Source of the DNA: CAUYUA01 sp963575675
Lineage (GTDB): Bacteria > Pseudomonadota > Alphaproteobacteria > Azospirillales > Azospirillaceae
DNA length: 64,000 bases
Assembly: GCA_963575675.1 (NCBI GenBank)
Contig: CAUYUA010000283.1
Coordinates: forward strand, 1-64,000
Reading direction: 5' to 3'
A model generated the notes under the pieces. It was not told the DNA's origin. It ran no database searches and saw nothing but the letters and a program-made list of their open reading frames with translations. Positions 44,696-57,140 of this stretch are shown piece by piece; the stretch's first letter is position 1, and every line of letters begins with the position of its first letter. The translations under genes were made by a program, and so were the position numbers.

Positions 44696-45532
44696 CTATG
44701 TTTCTGTGTCTAGAGTGTTTGGGAAGGCTCCTGAAAGCCATTTTCCTCCGATTCGAATCGGAGCAATGCGTCGCGCCAGTCCTGTTTGAGCATTCGTGTC
44801 AATCATAACGCCGCATACTGTTCCTTCTCCATCGGATGGCGACATTCGTTCGGTGGGAACGCGACGCAAAAAGCGTGTGACGGCGTTCTCTTTTTTCATT
44901 CCGATCACACTGTTGTAATCGCCGCACATACCCGCGTCGGTGATGTAAGCGGAGCCTCCCGACAAGATCATCCAATCCGCCGTTGGAATATGGCTGTGCG
45001 ATCCGGCGATGAGAGAGACTCGACCATCAAGAAAATGTCCCATCGCCATTTTTTCGCTGGTGGCTTCGCCGTGAGCGTCAACGACGATCGCATCAATTCC
45101 GCCGCATCCCAGACGATAGAGTCGCAAGACGCGCTCAACCGCCGCAAAGGGGTCGTCGGCCAGATCCATAAACAACCGCAAAATTAGAGTAATCACCAAA
45201 ACTTTTCGGCCCGTGCGCGTGGTGATGACGCCGCAGCCTCGTCCCGGCGTGTTGTCGGGATAATTGAGCGGGCGGAACAATCTGGGTTCTCGATCAATGG
45301 TTGTGACCAGCTCTTTCTGATCCCAAACATGATTTCCAAGCGTAATGGCGTCGATGCCGGCGGCGAAGAACTCTTGCGCGATTTTGTCGGTGATGCCGAA
45401 TCCCCCGGCGGCGTTTTCGCCATTGACGATGATTGCGTCGGGGGCCAATTCGGTTTTGATGCGAGGCAAAAACTGAAGCACGGCGTCTCGACCACTGCGG
45501 CCGACGATATCGCCAAGGAACACGATTCGCAT
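44696..45532 (-). CDS. YmdB-type metallophosphoesterase
   Basis: This 278-residue enzyme of the TIGR00282/YmdB family has the metal-binding motifs FLGDIVGRSGRDAV, VNGENAAGG, LGNHVWDQ, DAHGEATSEKMA and GSHSHIPTAD. Characterised members hydrolyse 2',3'-cyclic nucleotides, including cAMP. The chosen start (MRIVFLGD) gives the usual family N-terminus; an open frame 20 codons upstream (to 45592) has no similarity. It follows the cyclo-ligase gene on the same strand. Confidence 0.93.
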   Translation of the reverse strand: MRIVFLGDIVGRSGRDAVLQFLPRIKTELAPDAIIVNGENAAGGFGITDKIAQEFFAAGIDAITLGNHVWDQKELVTTIDREPRLFRPLNYPDNTPGRGCGVITTRTGRKVLVITLILRLFMDLADDPFAAVERVLRLYRLGCGGIDAIVVDAHGEATSEKMAMGHFLDGRVSLIAGSHSHIPTADWMILSGGSAYITDAGMCGDYNSVIGMKKENAVTRFLRRVPTERMSPSDGEGTVCGVMIDTNAQTGLARRIAPIRIGGKWLSGAFPNTLDTET

Positions 45533-45680
45533 AGGCGTGCTTTCTGTTTGTCGGCGAGGAGTTTTTTTGCGGTATTGGGGAGCTTGGGACATTGTTTCCC
45601 TTTTTTAGTCGCTCCCCTTAAAATATTTTGTGAATGTTTCGAGAATCGCCGTTGGTGGGATTCGAAGCAAGAGACGAATT

Positions 45681-46271
45681 TTAACTGATTTTCAAACTGA
45701 ATTGCTCGGTGACGATCCAGTCGAGTCGTTGGTCTTGAGCAGTGAACGGGATTGCGTCGATTTCTTGTCCGGAGAACCCTACGCCGATTGCCAAGATGGC
45801 GTTGGAGGCGCGTCGTTCTGCAATGGTCAGATCGTAATAAGCGCCGCCGTACCCGAGTCTATGCCCGGTTCTGTCGAAGGCCAGCAACGGAACGATAAGA
45901 ACGTCGGGAACGATGAGTGGGTTGGCGTCGGTGGGTTGTAGGATTTTAAAAGGGCCGGGAGAAAGTTGTGTTTCGGGAGTCCAATGACGGAAAGTAAGGG
46001 GGTGTTGTCGAGCAATCACAACAGGCAATGTGGATGTTCGCCCTGCATTGTGCCAAGCAAACAAAAAAGGACGAATGTCCAATTCCGTTCCGATTGGCCA
46101 GTAGCCAGATATGACAGCGGTTTCAGGTAGGGCGATGTCATGTAAAATACGATCTCGTATCTGTTCTCCTGCGTTGGGGAGAGCAGGCGCGATCCGATTT
46201 CTTATCATACGGGCGCGCGCGCGTAATCCCGTCTTCGCATCATGAAGACCAGCGTCTGATGATTGTGGCAT
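45681..46271 (-). CDS. 5-formyltetrahydrofolate cyclo-ligase
   Basis: This 196-residue enzyme (also called MTHFS, YgfA/Fau) converts 5-formyl-THF to methenyl-THF with ATP. Signatures are ISGYWPIGTELDIRPFL, PLLAFDRTGHRLGYGGAYYD and AIGVGFSGQEID. Length is standard. It follows the 6S RNA gene on the same strand, the same arrangement as ssrS-ygfA in gammaproteobacteria. Confidence 0.95.
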   Translation of the reverse strand: MPQSSDAGLHDAKTGLRARARMIRNRIAPALPNAGEQIRDRILHDIALPETAVISGYWPIGTELDIRPFLFAWHNAGRTSTLPVVIARQHPLTFRHWTPETQLSPGPFKILQPTDANPLIVPDVLIVPLLAFDRTGHRLGYGGAYYDLTIAERRASNAILAIGVGFSGQEIDAIPFTAQDQRLDWIVTEQFSLKIS

Positions 46272-46389
46272 GGATGAACTCGAGGGCGGAGAGGCCGAGA
46301 AGAAAGCCGATGATCGGCGTTAAAGCAAAAGGACGACGTCAACTAATTTCGTCCTCATTGCGCCGGACGCCAACCAGCGTATGCTGGGT

Positions 46390-46555
46390 GAGAAGGAGCC
46401 GCCTCGACCGTTGGCTTATGCGTTCCTCCGTGGCCTGCTTGAGCAGGTGGGCGCCTTGTAGCGAGACCACGATCTCGCCAGTGATGGCTCCCTGGAGTCA
46501 AAGAATTACGGCCCCGGGGACATCGCGGCCTGACGCGTCGCGCAGCAGCCTTCTC
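46390..46555 (-). ncRNA. ssrS: 6S RNA
   Basis: The gap between zapA and the cyclo-ligase gene is the conserved site of 6S RNA. On the minus strand GAGAAGG (46555 down) pairs with CCTTCTC (46396-46390) as an outer stem. Inside lies GATGTCCCCGGGGCCG, close to the TCCCCTGAGCCG of E. coli 6S RNA, next to the central bubble. Size (~166 bases) fits. 6S RNA binds the housekeeping RNA polymerase holoenzyme as a promoter mimic. End points are approximate. Confidence 0.75.
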
Positions 46556-46565
46556 GAAAACGAGT

Positions 46566-46892
46566 TTAGGCGCGTTCGATCTTGGCGGCAAGCTCTTCGA
46601 TGCGATGAATGACGTTTGAGAGGGTCGCTATGGCGTTTTCTGGTTCGTGGGGAGCATTATTGATTCGTGCGCGCATGGATGCTAGTTCGTCGGCGCGATC
46701 GAACAGCTCGTCGGCAAGGACGAGGGCGGTCATGGCCAGCAAGTGCGAGTCGCTTCCGATTCCGCCGCCAACGACCATGTGGGTAAGTTTGTCGTCGACA
46801 TAAGCGGCAAGTTTTCGGATTCGCGGTTCCTGTCCATCTTCGCATGTTAAAGGATACCGGCGTCCGTTGAGCGTGATTTCGATTCGCGCCAT
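46566..46892 (-). CDS. zapA: Cell division protein ZapA
   Basis: This is a 108-residue FtsZ-ring stabiliser. The N-terminal domain has EITLNGRRYPLTCEDGQEP, RIRKLAAYVDDKL and LLAMTALVLADELFD, and a coiled coil fills the C-terminal half. The gene starts four bases after the upstream coiled-coil gene stops and is followed directly by the 6S RNA. A longer open frame continues upstream through the neighbour in another frame, but the MARIEITLNG start is the family one. Confidence 0.93.
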   Translation of the reverse strand: MARIEITLNGRRYPLTCEDGQEPRIRKLAAYVDDKLTHMVVGGGIGSDSHLLAMTALVLADELFDRADELASMRARINNAPHEPENAIATLSNVIHRIEELAAKIERA

Positions 46893-46896
46893 GAGG

Positions 46897-47121
46897 TTAC
46901 GTCTCCAGAACCGCGTTGAGTCGTTCGATGGCGCCGTTGAGGCGCGCCGACACGGTTTCAGCGGCGGCCGCTGTTCGAGCTTTCTCCGTTCGGGCGGCTT
47001 GCAAGGCTTTGTTGAGGGCGTCGCGTTCATTGGAGAGCCGCTCTTCGCGCGCCTCGATGGTCGTCGCCAATCGGTCGACAGCCCGCGTAAGTCGCTCCAA
47101 GGTCGAGTCCAGCGTCTCCAT
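46897..47121 (-). CDS. Small coiled-coil protein (DUF4164-like) upstream of zapA
   Basis: This 74-residue product is one continuous heptad coiled coil (LERLTRAVDRLATTIEAREE and on). Genes of this kind (DUF4164-like) commonly precede zapA in alphaproteobacteria, and a link to cell division is likely but unproven. It is nearly contiguous with zapA, so the two are co-translated. Confidence 0.75.
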   Translation of the reverse strand: METLDSTLERLTRAVDRLATTIEAREERLSNERDALNKALQAARTEKARTAAAAETVSARLNGAIERLNAVLET

Positions 47122-47477
47122 GGCGTTTTTGTTTCACTCCTTATCAGAGGCGCCGGTGTTGAGGGTAGACGACGCGGCGGCTTAAGGTCGATTTCTTGGT
47201 AGATCAGAGAGGGCGCCTTAGACTTTCCAAAGGCGGAAAGGCTTTTGGAAACCGTAGCGCAAATTTTATGAAAATCCAACATAAATGGGGCTTGCCCCCA
47301 TCGGCGTCCTTCCATTTGATGATGTCAGGCACAGTATGAGGGCGAAAGCGCAGCGTCAACAAGTCGTCAACGTCATGCGCTTTCGCTGGAACGAATGATT
47401 GTTTCAGCCTCTGGATTGCGGTTTTTCGGAATGTGGCTTCGGCAGAGGCGGCGTGGTTGGGTTGTGTGAGATGGGGC
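47122..47477. other. Gap between serA and the zapA operon
   Basis: This 356-base stretch should contain the promoter of the zapA unit. No repeat copy, RNA gene or terminator with a T run was recognised. Confidence 0.4.
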
Positions 47478-48725
47478 TTAATACAGGATGCGGGCTCTGA
47501 TCGTGCCGTCGATGGCGCGCAGATCGGTTAATATCTGGCGTTCGTCGAATTCACCTTCCACGTCGAACACGACGTAGCCGATTTCGGAATCCGTCTGCAA
47601 GTATTGTGCCGAAATATTGATGTTTTGGGCGGCGAAAACCTCGTTGAGGCGACGCAAGGTTCCGGGAGTGTTGGCGTGGATGTGTAGGAATCGGGTTCCA
47701 CCGGGTTTTACCGGCAAAGCGACCTGCACAAAGTTTACGGCGCCGATGGTGGAGCCATTATCGCTATATTCGATCAGTTTGTCCGCGACTTCGCCGCCGA
47801 TGTTGGCTTGGGCTTCCAGCGTGCTGCCGCCGACGTGAGGCGTGAGAATGACGTTCTCCATGCCGCATATCGTGCTGTGGAAGGGTTCGTCGTTGCCGAC
47901 GGGCTCTTTGGGGAAGACGTCCAGCGCGGCGCCCAAGACGAGTCGGGTGCGAAGAGCTTCGGCCAGCGCGTTGAGGTCGACCACTGTGCCGCGCGCCGCG
48001 TTGATCAGATAAGGTCCCGGTTTTTCTGGATTCTTTTTCATCCAGTTTAATTGCTCGGCGGCGATCATGTTGTGGGTGCTGGGGGTTTCCGGGACGTGCA
48101 GGCTGACGACGTCGGAGACCTCCAGCAGCTCTTTCAGGCTGGAGCAGGAGCGGGCGTTGCCGATCGCCAATTTTTTGATGATGTCGTAGAAACGGACGCG
48201 CATGCCTAAAGCTTCGGCGAGGATCGACACTTGGCTGCCGATGTGGCCATAGCCGACGATGCCTAAGGTTTTGCCGCGAATTTCGAATGAGCCTGCGGCA
48301 GATTTGGACCAGCCGTTTCGGTGCAGTAGGAAAGATTTTTCCTGCACGCCGCGCATCAGCATGATGATTTGGCCGATCACCAGCTCGGCCACCGAGCGGG
48401 TGTTGGAATAGGGTGCGTTGAAGACCGGAATGCCGAGTCGGCGCGCGGTTCCCAGATCGACTTGATTGGTGCCGATGCAGAAACAGCCGATGCTGAACAG
48501 CCGCTTGGCGGCTTTTAGGACCGGCGCGGTGAGCTGTGTGCGTGAACGGATGCCGATAATGTGTGTATTGGCGATTTTTTCGATGAGGGCGTGTTCGTCG
48601 ATCGCTTTGGGCAACGATTCGATGTTGACGTAGCCGCGTTCGCGCAACGCCGCAATGGCGTTTTCGTGGACGCCTTCCAGAAGGAGAATGCGGATTTTGT
48701 CTCTAGACAAGGACAGTTTGGACAA
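47478..48725 (-). CDS. serA: D-3-phosphoglycerate dehydrogenase
   Basis: This 415-residue enzyme starts serine synthesis. It is of the E. coli type: substrate domain, NAD-binding Rossmann fold (LGIVGYGHIGSQVS near 157), catalytic region with INAARGTVVD and LTPHVGGSTLEAQ, and a C-terminal ACT domain (FLHIHANTPGTLRRLNEVF) for serine feedback. The start is TTG, supported by GGAGG seven bases upstream. It supplies serine, the substrate of the serine acetyltransferase in the sulfur locus, though the genes are far apart. Confidence 0.95.
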   Translation of the reverse strand: MSKLSLSRDKIRILLLEGVHENAIAALRERGYVNIESLPKAIDEHALIEKIANTHIIGIRSRTQLTAPVLKAAKRLFSIGCFCIGTNQVDLGTARRLGIPVFNAPYSNTRSVAELVIGQIIMLMRGVQEKSFLLHRNGWSKSAAGSFEIRGKTLGIVGYGHIGSQVSILAEALGMRVRFYDIIKKLAIGNARSCSSLKELLEVSDVVSLHVPETPSTHNMIAAEQLNWMKKNPEKPGPYLINAARGTVVDLNALAEALRTRLVLGAALDVFPKEPVGNDEPFHSTICGMENVILTPHVGGSTLEAQANIGGEVADKLIEYSDNGSTIGAVNFVQVALPVKPGGTRFLHIHANTPGTLRRLNEVFAAQNINISAQYLQTDSEIGYVVFDVEGEFDERQILTDLRAIDGTIRARILY

Positions 48726-48866
48726 AGCAGCCCTCCTCGGCCGTTCGATCGAAATAAGGCATGGGATTCTGCCTTAAACTTTAGCCCGTTCGCAAAGCGT
48801 CGTCAAAGGGACGTTGTGATGCAATAGGCGATCCAAACGAAATAATGACGCATCGGCTTTTATTAT

Positions 48867-49044
48867 ACTCCGTTCGGTTGAGAACCCGAGAATCATGCGG
48901 CCTTCCCGAATTGAAACGGTCCACTCTCATTCGGTTGTCATAAACTCCAAGTTATGGTTTCCAAAGGCCTCTCGGCCTTTGGCGGGTCGAGGGCGGAGCC
49001 CCGATTCTTCTGGAGGCTCTTTCGGGTTCTCAATTGGACGGAGT
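48867..49044 (+). repeat. T2 MITE-like repeat, complete copy
   Basis: This 178-base copy has both ends: ACTCCGTTCGGTTGAGAACC on the left and GGTTCTCAATTGGACGGAGT on the right, inverted with four mismatches in 21. The inner hairpin CCAAAGGCC/GGCCTTTGG and GGGCGGAGCCCC are present. It lies upstream of serA. Confidence 0.88.
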
Positions 49045-49059
49045 GCATTTTAACATTTT

Positions 49060-49205
49060 AAATAGGCCCGGGAGCCGTGTTCCTGGGGGGGCTGTGTTTC
49101 TGGATGTTGGGAATCATAAAAAAGAGTTCTTCTTATTGCCGAGGGCAAACCTCCACTGGAATTGTTTGCGCCTTTCTTCAGGTTTTCGAATGAATGGAGT
49201 ATAAC
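49060..49205. repeat. T1 repeat (degenerate) plus a T2 end
   Basis: GGGAGCCGTGTTCCTGG and AATCATAAAAAAGAGTTCTTCTTATTGCCG are an eroded T1 arm. GTTTTCGAATGAATGGAGTATAAC at the right is a T2 terminal piece. Confidence 0.6.
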
Positions 49206-49897
49206 TTAAAATTTATTTGTTTTGATTCAAGGCATTTTTCGGTCGTTTGTCGGTCATCATAAAATAATTCGGTCGTCGTGATTCGAATCAGATTTGTGTG
49301 GCGAGTGGTTGTGTTGAAGGGCGCGTCACTATGGCGCAGCTTCCGATGTGCGACATTTTGACGCACGGCGCGCGCGCAGATTTTGCATAAATTATTGCGG
49401 GCTTTAAAAAAAATCCTTTTTTTTCATAGGCTGAGACTAAGGTGAGGCTTTGGCGGAGGAAGGAGCTTCAGAAATTTTACGGCATAAGGTGAAGTCTGAT
49501 GTGAATTTAATGATTGACAGTTGCTCCCAAAATAGACCCTAAAGGAGACTGTAACTTACTTGATCACTTCGCCGTTTTCGATCGGCTTCTGTATCGGTCT
49601 TCTCTTATGTCGATCTTCTTTCGATTGTTCTGATTGTCTTGCTCTGTCTTTTTTCTTCCTGTAAGCTGAGCATTACAACAAACAGAGGGTCAAAGGAGAA
49701 GTCGAGCTAGATATCATGTGGCTCTCTTTGTTTTTGTTGCGCATTGGGCGGATTGACGGTCGATGGCGCGCAAATGGCCTTGTATTGTTCTTATGCGGCG
49801 CCTGAAGGCAACGTGGCGTCGATAGCGGTAGGCAGGCCGAAAAAGCGATGTGGCTCATCGCAGCGCAGGGTAGACGTTGATCTGTAAAGGAGGCTTT
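49206..49897. other. Long gap before the DUF882 gene, nothing assigned
   Basis: This ~690-base region has no convincing coding frame on either strand. A pyrimidine-rich stretch lies at 49580-49670. A TTGACA hexamer at 49514 has no matching -10 at a proper distance. The promoter of the DUF882 gene is expected near its right end. Confidence 0.4.
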
Positions 49898-50575
49898 ATG
49901 ACGGATCACGACAGTGGTTTGGAGATTGACTATCGAGAGGACAAAGAAAACCTCGAAACGACCCCATTGCTTGGGCGTCGCAATCTGATTCGCCTTGGCG
50001 CGATGGCTGTGGCCGGCGCTGCTTTTTCGAATCCTTTGGACGCATTGGCGGCTACTCATCCTATGCCGCTTCGAAAGCCTACGTTCAGGAATGATCCCAG
50101 AGAGTCTTCAAGAGAGTCTTCTCGGGAGCCTTCTCATCGTGAACTCGCTTTCCTTAACATCAATACGGGAGAGCATTTGCGAATCGAGTATTGGGCGAAA
50201 GGGCGATATTTAAAGGATGGGATGCATGCCGTAGCGCGGATGTTGCGCGATCATCGGTCTGGTTCTGTTCATGTTATTGACACCAGGTTGGTTGATTTGC
50301 TGTATCGCATTCGTCGAACTGTTGGCGCGCGTGAGCCGTTTCATATTATTTCCGGGTATCGTGCGCCGATTACCAACGCTATGTTGCGTGAAGGTGATCA
50401 TTCGGTGGCGCGTCATAGTTTTCATATGGAAGGCAAAGCGGTTGATATTCGCTTGCCGGGATGTAGTCTGAACAGTTTGCATCACGCCGCTATGAAAATG
50501 CAGAGTGGCGGTGTTGGTTTCTATCAGATGAGTAATTTTGTTCACGTTGATGTCGGGCCGGTTCGACATTGGTGA
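49898..50575 (+). CDS. Tat-exported DUF882 / M15-type peptidoglycan peptidase
   Basis: This 225-residue protein resembles E. coli MepK (YcbK). A twin-arginine signal (GRRNLIRLGAMAVAGAAF) starts at about residue 28. The peptidase core is SGYRAPITNAMLREG, then RHSFHMEGKAVDIR with the zinc His and Asp, and VHVDVGPVRHW at the end with the third His. MepK cuts 3-3 cross-links, which are exactly the links made by the L,D-transpeptidase at 6897; in E. coli the two genes are neighbours. The start with GGAGG at -9 is chosen over an earlier frame start. Confidence 0.9.
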   Translation: MTDHDSGLEIDYREDKENLETTPLLGRRNLIRLGAMAVAGAAFSNPLDALAATHPMPLRKPTFRNDPRESSRESSREPSHRELAFLNINTGEHLRIEYWAKGRYLKDGMHAVARMLRDHRSGSVHVIDTRLVDLLYRIRRTVGAREPFHIISGYRAPITNAMLREGDHSVARHSFHMEGKAVDIRLPGCSLNSLHHAAMKMQSGGVGFYQMSNFVHVDVGPVRHW

Positions 50576-50624
50576 GTTTATGGGGCTGGGATCTTCGTTT
50601 TTTTCAGGTTCAGGGTTGTCGTCG

Positions 50625-50665
50625 AACGGGTCCAGGAACACAGTCTCTGGACCCGTTTGGTTTTT
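50625..50665. terminator. T1-core stem-loop, bidirectional terminator
   Basis: AACGGGTCCAG (50625-50635) pairs with CTGGACCCGTT (50647-50657), followed by TGGTTTTTG. It separates the convergent DUF882 and hybrid-kinase genes. Confidence 0.8.
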
Positions 50666-50700
50666 GACTTTTTTGCATTCTTGCGCTCTGTTTTTGTGCT

Positions 50701-54468
<3,768 letters not shown>

Positions 54469-54785
54469 GGAGGATCCTGACGTTTGGAGCTTGGGCGAGA
54501 CGGCGCGTTTCTTTATAGCGCGAGAGGCTGTTTGTTCAAAAGTCTTCGGCGTTGACGATGGCTGAACCCTTTTAGTTTATATGCAGAGGACGCGAAAGCC
54601 ATATGTCGATAATTCGGTTTTGAAGATGAGGCTTTCTGATGCGTGGGCGACCTTGAGTCGTCGTCGAACGCTTCCTATTTAAGAGGCGGCGGAATGGGCG
54701 AGGCGCTGTCGTTGAAGATGAGCTTCGTTCCTAAGGCATAATAAATCTTAACCCGCAGCGTTACATTGGAAAAAGGTTGTCGGAA
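54469..54785. other. Divergent gap between hybrid kinase and htpG
   Basis: This 317-base region holds promoters for both directions. No clear heat-shock (sigma-32) or CIRCE element could be pointed to by eye. No repeat copy is present. Confidence 0.4.
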
Positions 54786-56681
54786 ATGAGTGAAGAACGG
54801 CTTAGTTTTCAGGCCGAAGTCAGTAGGCTTCTGGAAATTGTCGCGCATTCTCTTTACAGCGAGAAAGAGGTGTTTCTGCGTGAATTGATTTCCAACGCCT
54901 CGGATGCGTGTGATCGGTTGCGTTATGCGGCGTTGACTCAACCGGAGTTGTCGGCGGATGATCCGTCTCTGAAGATCGCTCTGATCGTCGATAAAGACAA
55001 ACGGACTTTGACCGTGGTCGATAACGGCGTGGGCATGAATCGTGAGGACTTGGTTGAAAATCTCGGCACGATTGCGCGATCCGGCACAGCGGCGTTTTTA
55101 AACCGCCTAACTGGAGACGCGCGTAAAGACGTCAGTCTGATCGGTCAGTTTGGCGTTGGGTTTTACTCGGCTTTTATGGTGGCCGAGAAGGTGGAGGTGC
55201 TGACTCGCAAAGCCGGAGAGCCGCGAGGATGGTGTTGGGAGTCTGATGGGCGCAACGATTACTCGGTTTCTGAAGTTGAAGTCGGAGTGCCGGCGCGTGG
55301 AACGCGCGTTGTCCTTCACTTGCGTGAAGCCGAAACCGAATTCTTAGAAGAATTTCGTTTGAAGTCTGTGGTAAGGAAGTATTCCGACCACATTGCATTG
55401 CCGATTTTATTCGGCGCCGTGACCGATGCAAACAAAGATCCTTTAGAGGAAGCCAAACCGATCAACACGGCCTCGGCGTTGTGGACCCGTTCGAAGTCGG
55501 AGATCACCGAAGAGCAGTATAAAGAATTCTATCATCACGTCGGCCACTCTTTTGACGATCCGTGGTTGACTATTCATTGGCGGGCCGAAGGCGCGATTGA
55601 ATATACGAGCTTGCTATTTGCGCCGTCATCTCGTCCTTTCGACTTATATGATCAGAAACGGTCGCATCGCGTAAAGCTCTATGTCAAGCGTGTGTTCATC
55701 ACGGATGGCGCCGAAGGTCTATTGCCGCCTTATCTGCGTTTCCTGCGCGGCGTGGTTGACAGCGAAGATTTGCCGTTGAACGTCAGTCGGGAAATGCTTC
55801 AGAACAACCCGATGTTGACTAAGATTAAAAACGGTCTTTCGCGGCGGGTGTTGAGCGAATTGGCCAAGAAAGCCGAAACGGACGTCGAGGGGTACGTCAA
55901 ATTCTGGGAGAATTTCGGCGCGGTTTTGAAGGAAGGGTTGTACGAAGACTTTGAACATCGGGACTCTTTGTTGAAGCTTTTGCGTTTCCATTCTACGCAT
56001 GGAGACGGTTTGGTTTCTTTGGAAGAGTACGTTGGTCGTATGAAGGAAGGTCAAGAGCATATTTTCACCATCTCCGGCGACGACCTGGAGGCGTTAAAGA
56101 AAAGTCCGCAGCTCGAAGGGTTCCGGGCGCGCGGCGTTGAGGTTTTGTTGCTTGTCGATCCCGTTGACGAATTCTGGGCTCCTTCTGTCGGCGCGTATAA
56201 AGAGAAGCAATTTAAATCGGTTACGCGCGGCGGCGCGGATTTGTCTAAAATCCGGAAGACCGAAGAAAAAGTTGACGACGTCAAACCGGAAGAAGCTGTT
56301 TTGACTAAGGTTGTGGCCTTGTTCAAGCAGTCTTTGGGAGACGCTGTGAAGGACGTTCGCGTTTCCGAGCGTTTGACTGACAGCGCCGTCTGTTTGGTGG
56401 CGGACGAAGGCGATATGGACATGCATTTGGAGCGTTTGTTGAAACAACACAAGCAGCTTCACGCCGGAGTCGCAAAGCGGATTCTAGAGATCAATCCTGC
56501 GCATCCGGTGATTCGTCGTTTGGCTGACTTGATTGAACAGGATGGAGCTGCGTCTCGATTGGAAGACGCTCCATGGTTGTTGTTGGATCAGGCGCGCATC
56601 GTGGAAGGGGAGACCGTTCCGGATACGGCGGCGTTTGCTCGACGGTTCGCGACGATTTTGGAAAAAGGCTTGACGCTGTAA
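54786..56681 (+). CDS. htpG: Hsp90-family chaperone HtpG
   Basis: This 631-residue chaperone has the GHKL ATPase motifs LISNASDACDRLRY, VVDNGVGMNREDL, LGTIARSGT and GQFGVGFYSAFMVAEKV, a middle domain (DSEDLPLNVSREMLQNNPML) and a C-terminal dimerisation domain. Length is normal. The ATG at 54786 is preferred over an in-frame TTG three codons earlier because AAAGG stands at a suitable distance and the family begins this way. Confidence 0.96.
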   Translation: MSEERLSFQAEVSRLLEIVAHSLYSEKEVFLRELISNASDACDRLRYAALTQPELSADDPSLKIALIVDKDKRTLTVVDNGVGMNREDLVENLGTIARSGTAAFLNRLTGDARKDVSLIGQFGVGFYSAFMVAEKVEVLTRKAGEPRGWCWESDGRNDYSVSEVEVGVPARGTRVVLHLREAETEFLEEFRLKSVVRKYSDHIALPILFGAVTDANKDPLEEAKPINTASALWTRSKSEITEEQYKEFYHHVGHSFDDPWLTIHWRAEGAIEYTSLLFAPSSRPFDLYDQKRSHRVKLYVKRVFITDGAEGLLPPYLRFLRGVVDSEDLPLNVSREMLQNNPMLTKIKNGLSRRVLSELAKKAETDVEGYVKFWENFGAVLKEGLYEDFEHRDSLLKLLRFHSTHGDGLVSLEEYVGRMKEGQEHIFTISGDDLEALKKSPQLEGFRARGVEVLLLVDPVDEFWAPSVGAYKEKQFKSVTRGGADLSKIRKTEEKVDDVKPEEAVLTKVVALFKQSLGDAVKDVRVSERLTDSAVCLVADEGDMDMHLERLLKQHKQLHAGVAKRILEINPAHPVIRRLADLIEQDGAASRLEDAPWLLLDQARIVEGETVPDTAAFARRFATILEKGLTL

Positions 56682-56695
56682 AAAGCGAAATTTTG

Positions 56696-56725
56696 CCGAT
56701 TGAGTCCAAGTATGGGCTCAATCGG
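56696..56725 (+). terminator. Stem-loop after htpG
   Basis: CCGATTGAGTCC (56696-56707) pairs with GGGCTCAATCGG (56714-56725) over 12 bases with one wobble. No T run follows, so termination is not certain. It starts 15 bases after the htpG stop. Confidence 0.5.
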
Positions 56726-56734
56726 CGTTCGGTT

Positions 56735-56915
56735 TCACCGAATTGAAACGGTCCTCGCGCTTTCGTTGATTACAGTCTCCAAGTCATGGTTTCCAAAGGC
56801 CTTCCGGCCTTTGGCGGGTCCAGGGCGGAGCTCTGGCCTTTTCCCCTGGAATTTTTTTAGACTTCCTTAAGAAAAAAGCGTTAACACATTTTTTCGGGTT
56901 TCCGATCGAGCGGAC
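56735..56915 (+). repeat. T2 MITE-like repeat
   Basis: CACCGAATTGAAACGGTCC, CCAAAGGCCTTCCGGCCTTTGG and GGGTCCAGGGCGGAGC mark T2. The right end near GATCGAGCGGACTACAGA is diverged. It lies between htpG and hisS. Confidence 0.78.
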
Positions 56916-57140
56916 TACAGACCCAAAAATATAAGTATCGAGTGGATCATTTTCGCGCTCCTCATCCAAGGATTGCCTTTGGAGCCTGTTTTTTTATTTT
57001 TTTAATATCCTATGTGCGCATTCCTTAATTTAAAAACCATGAAGTAAAAAGCGCGGCATTTGCTTGTTTCATTTACAAGGAAACCACTTTAGAAGAGGGA
57101 GTGTGTACTTTTTGCCAACGATCAGCTTATAGTGTTCGCC

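Noticed and set aside
46893..47315. Upstream extension of the zapA frame to 249 codons
   Set aside because: It overlaps the small coiled-coil gene in another frame, and the added part has no ZapA similarity. The standard ZapA start at 46892 is adequate.
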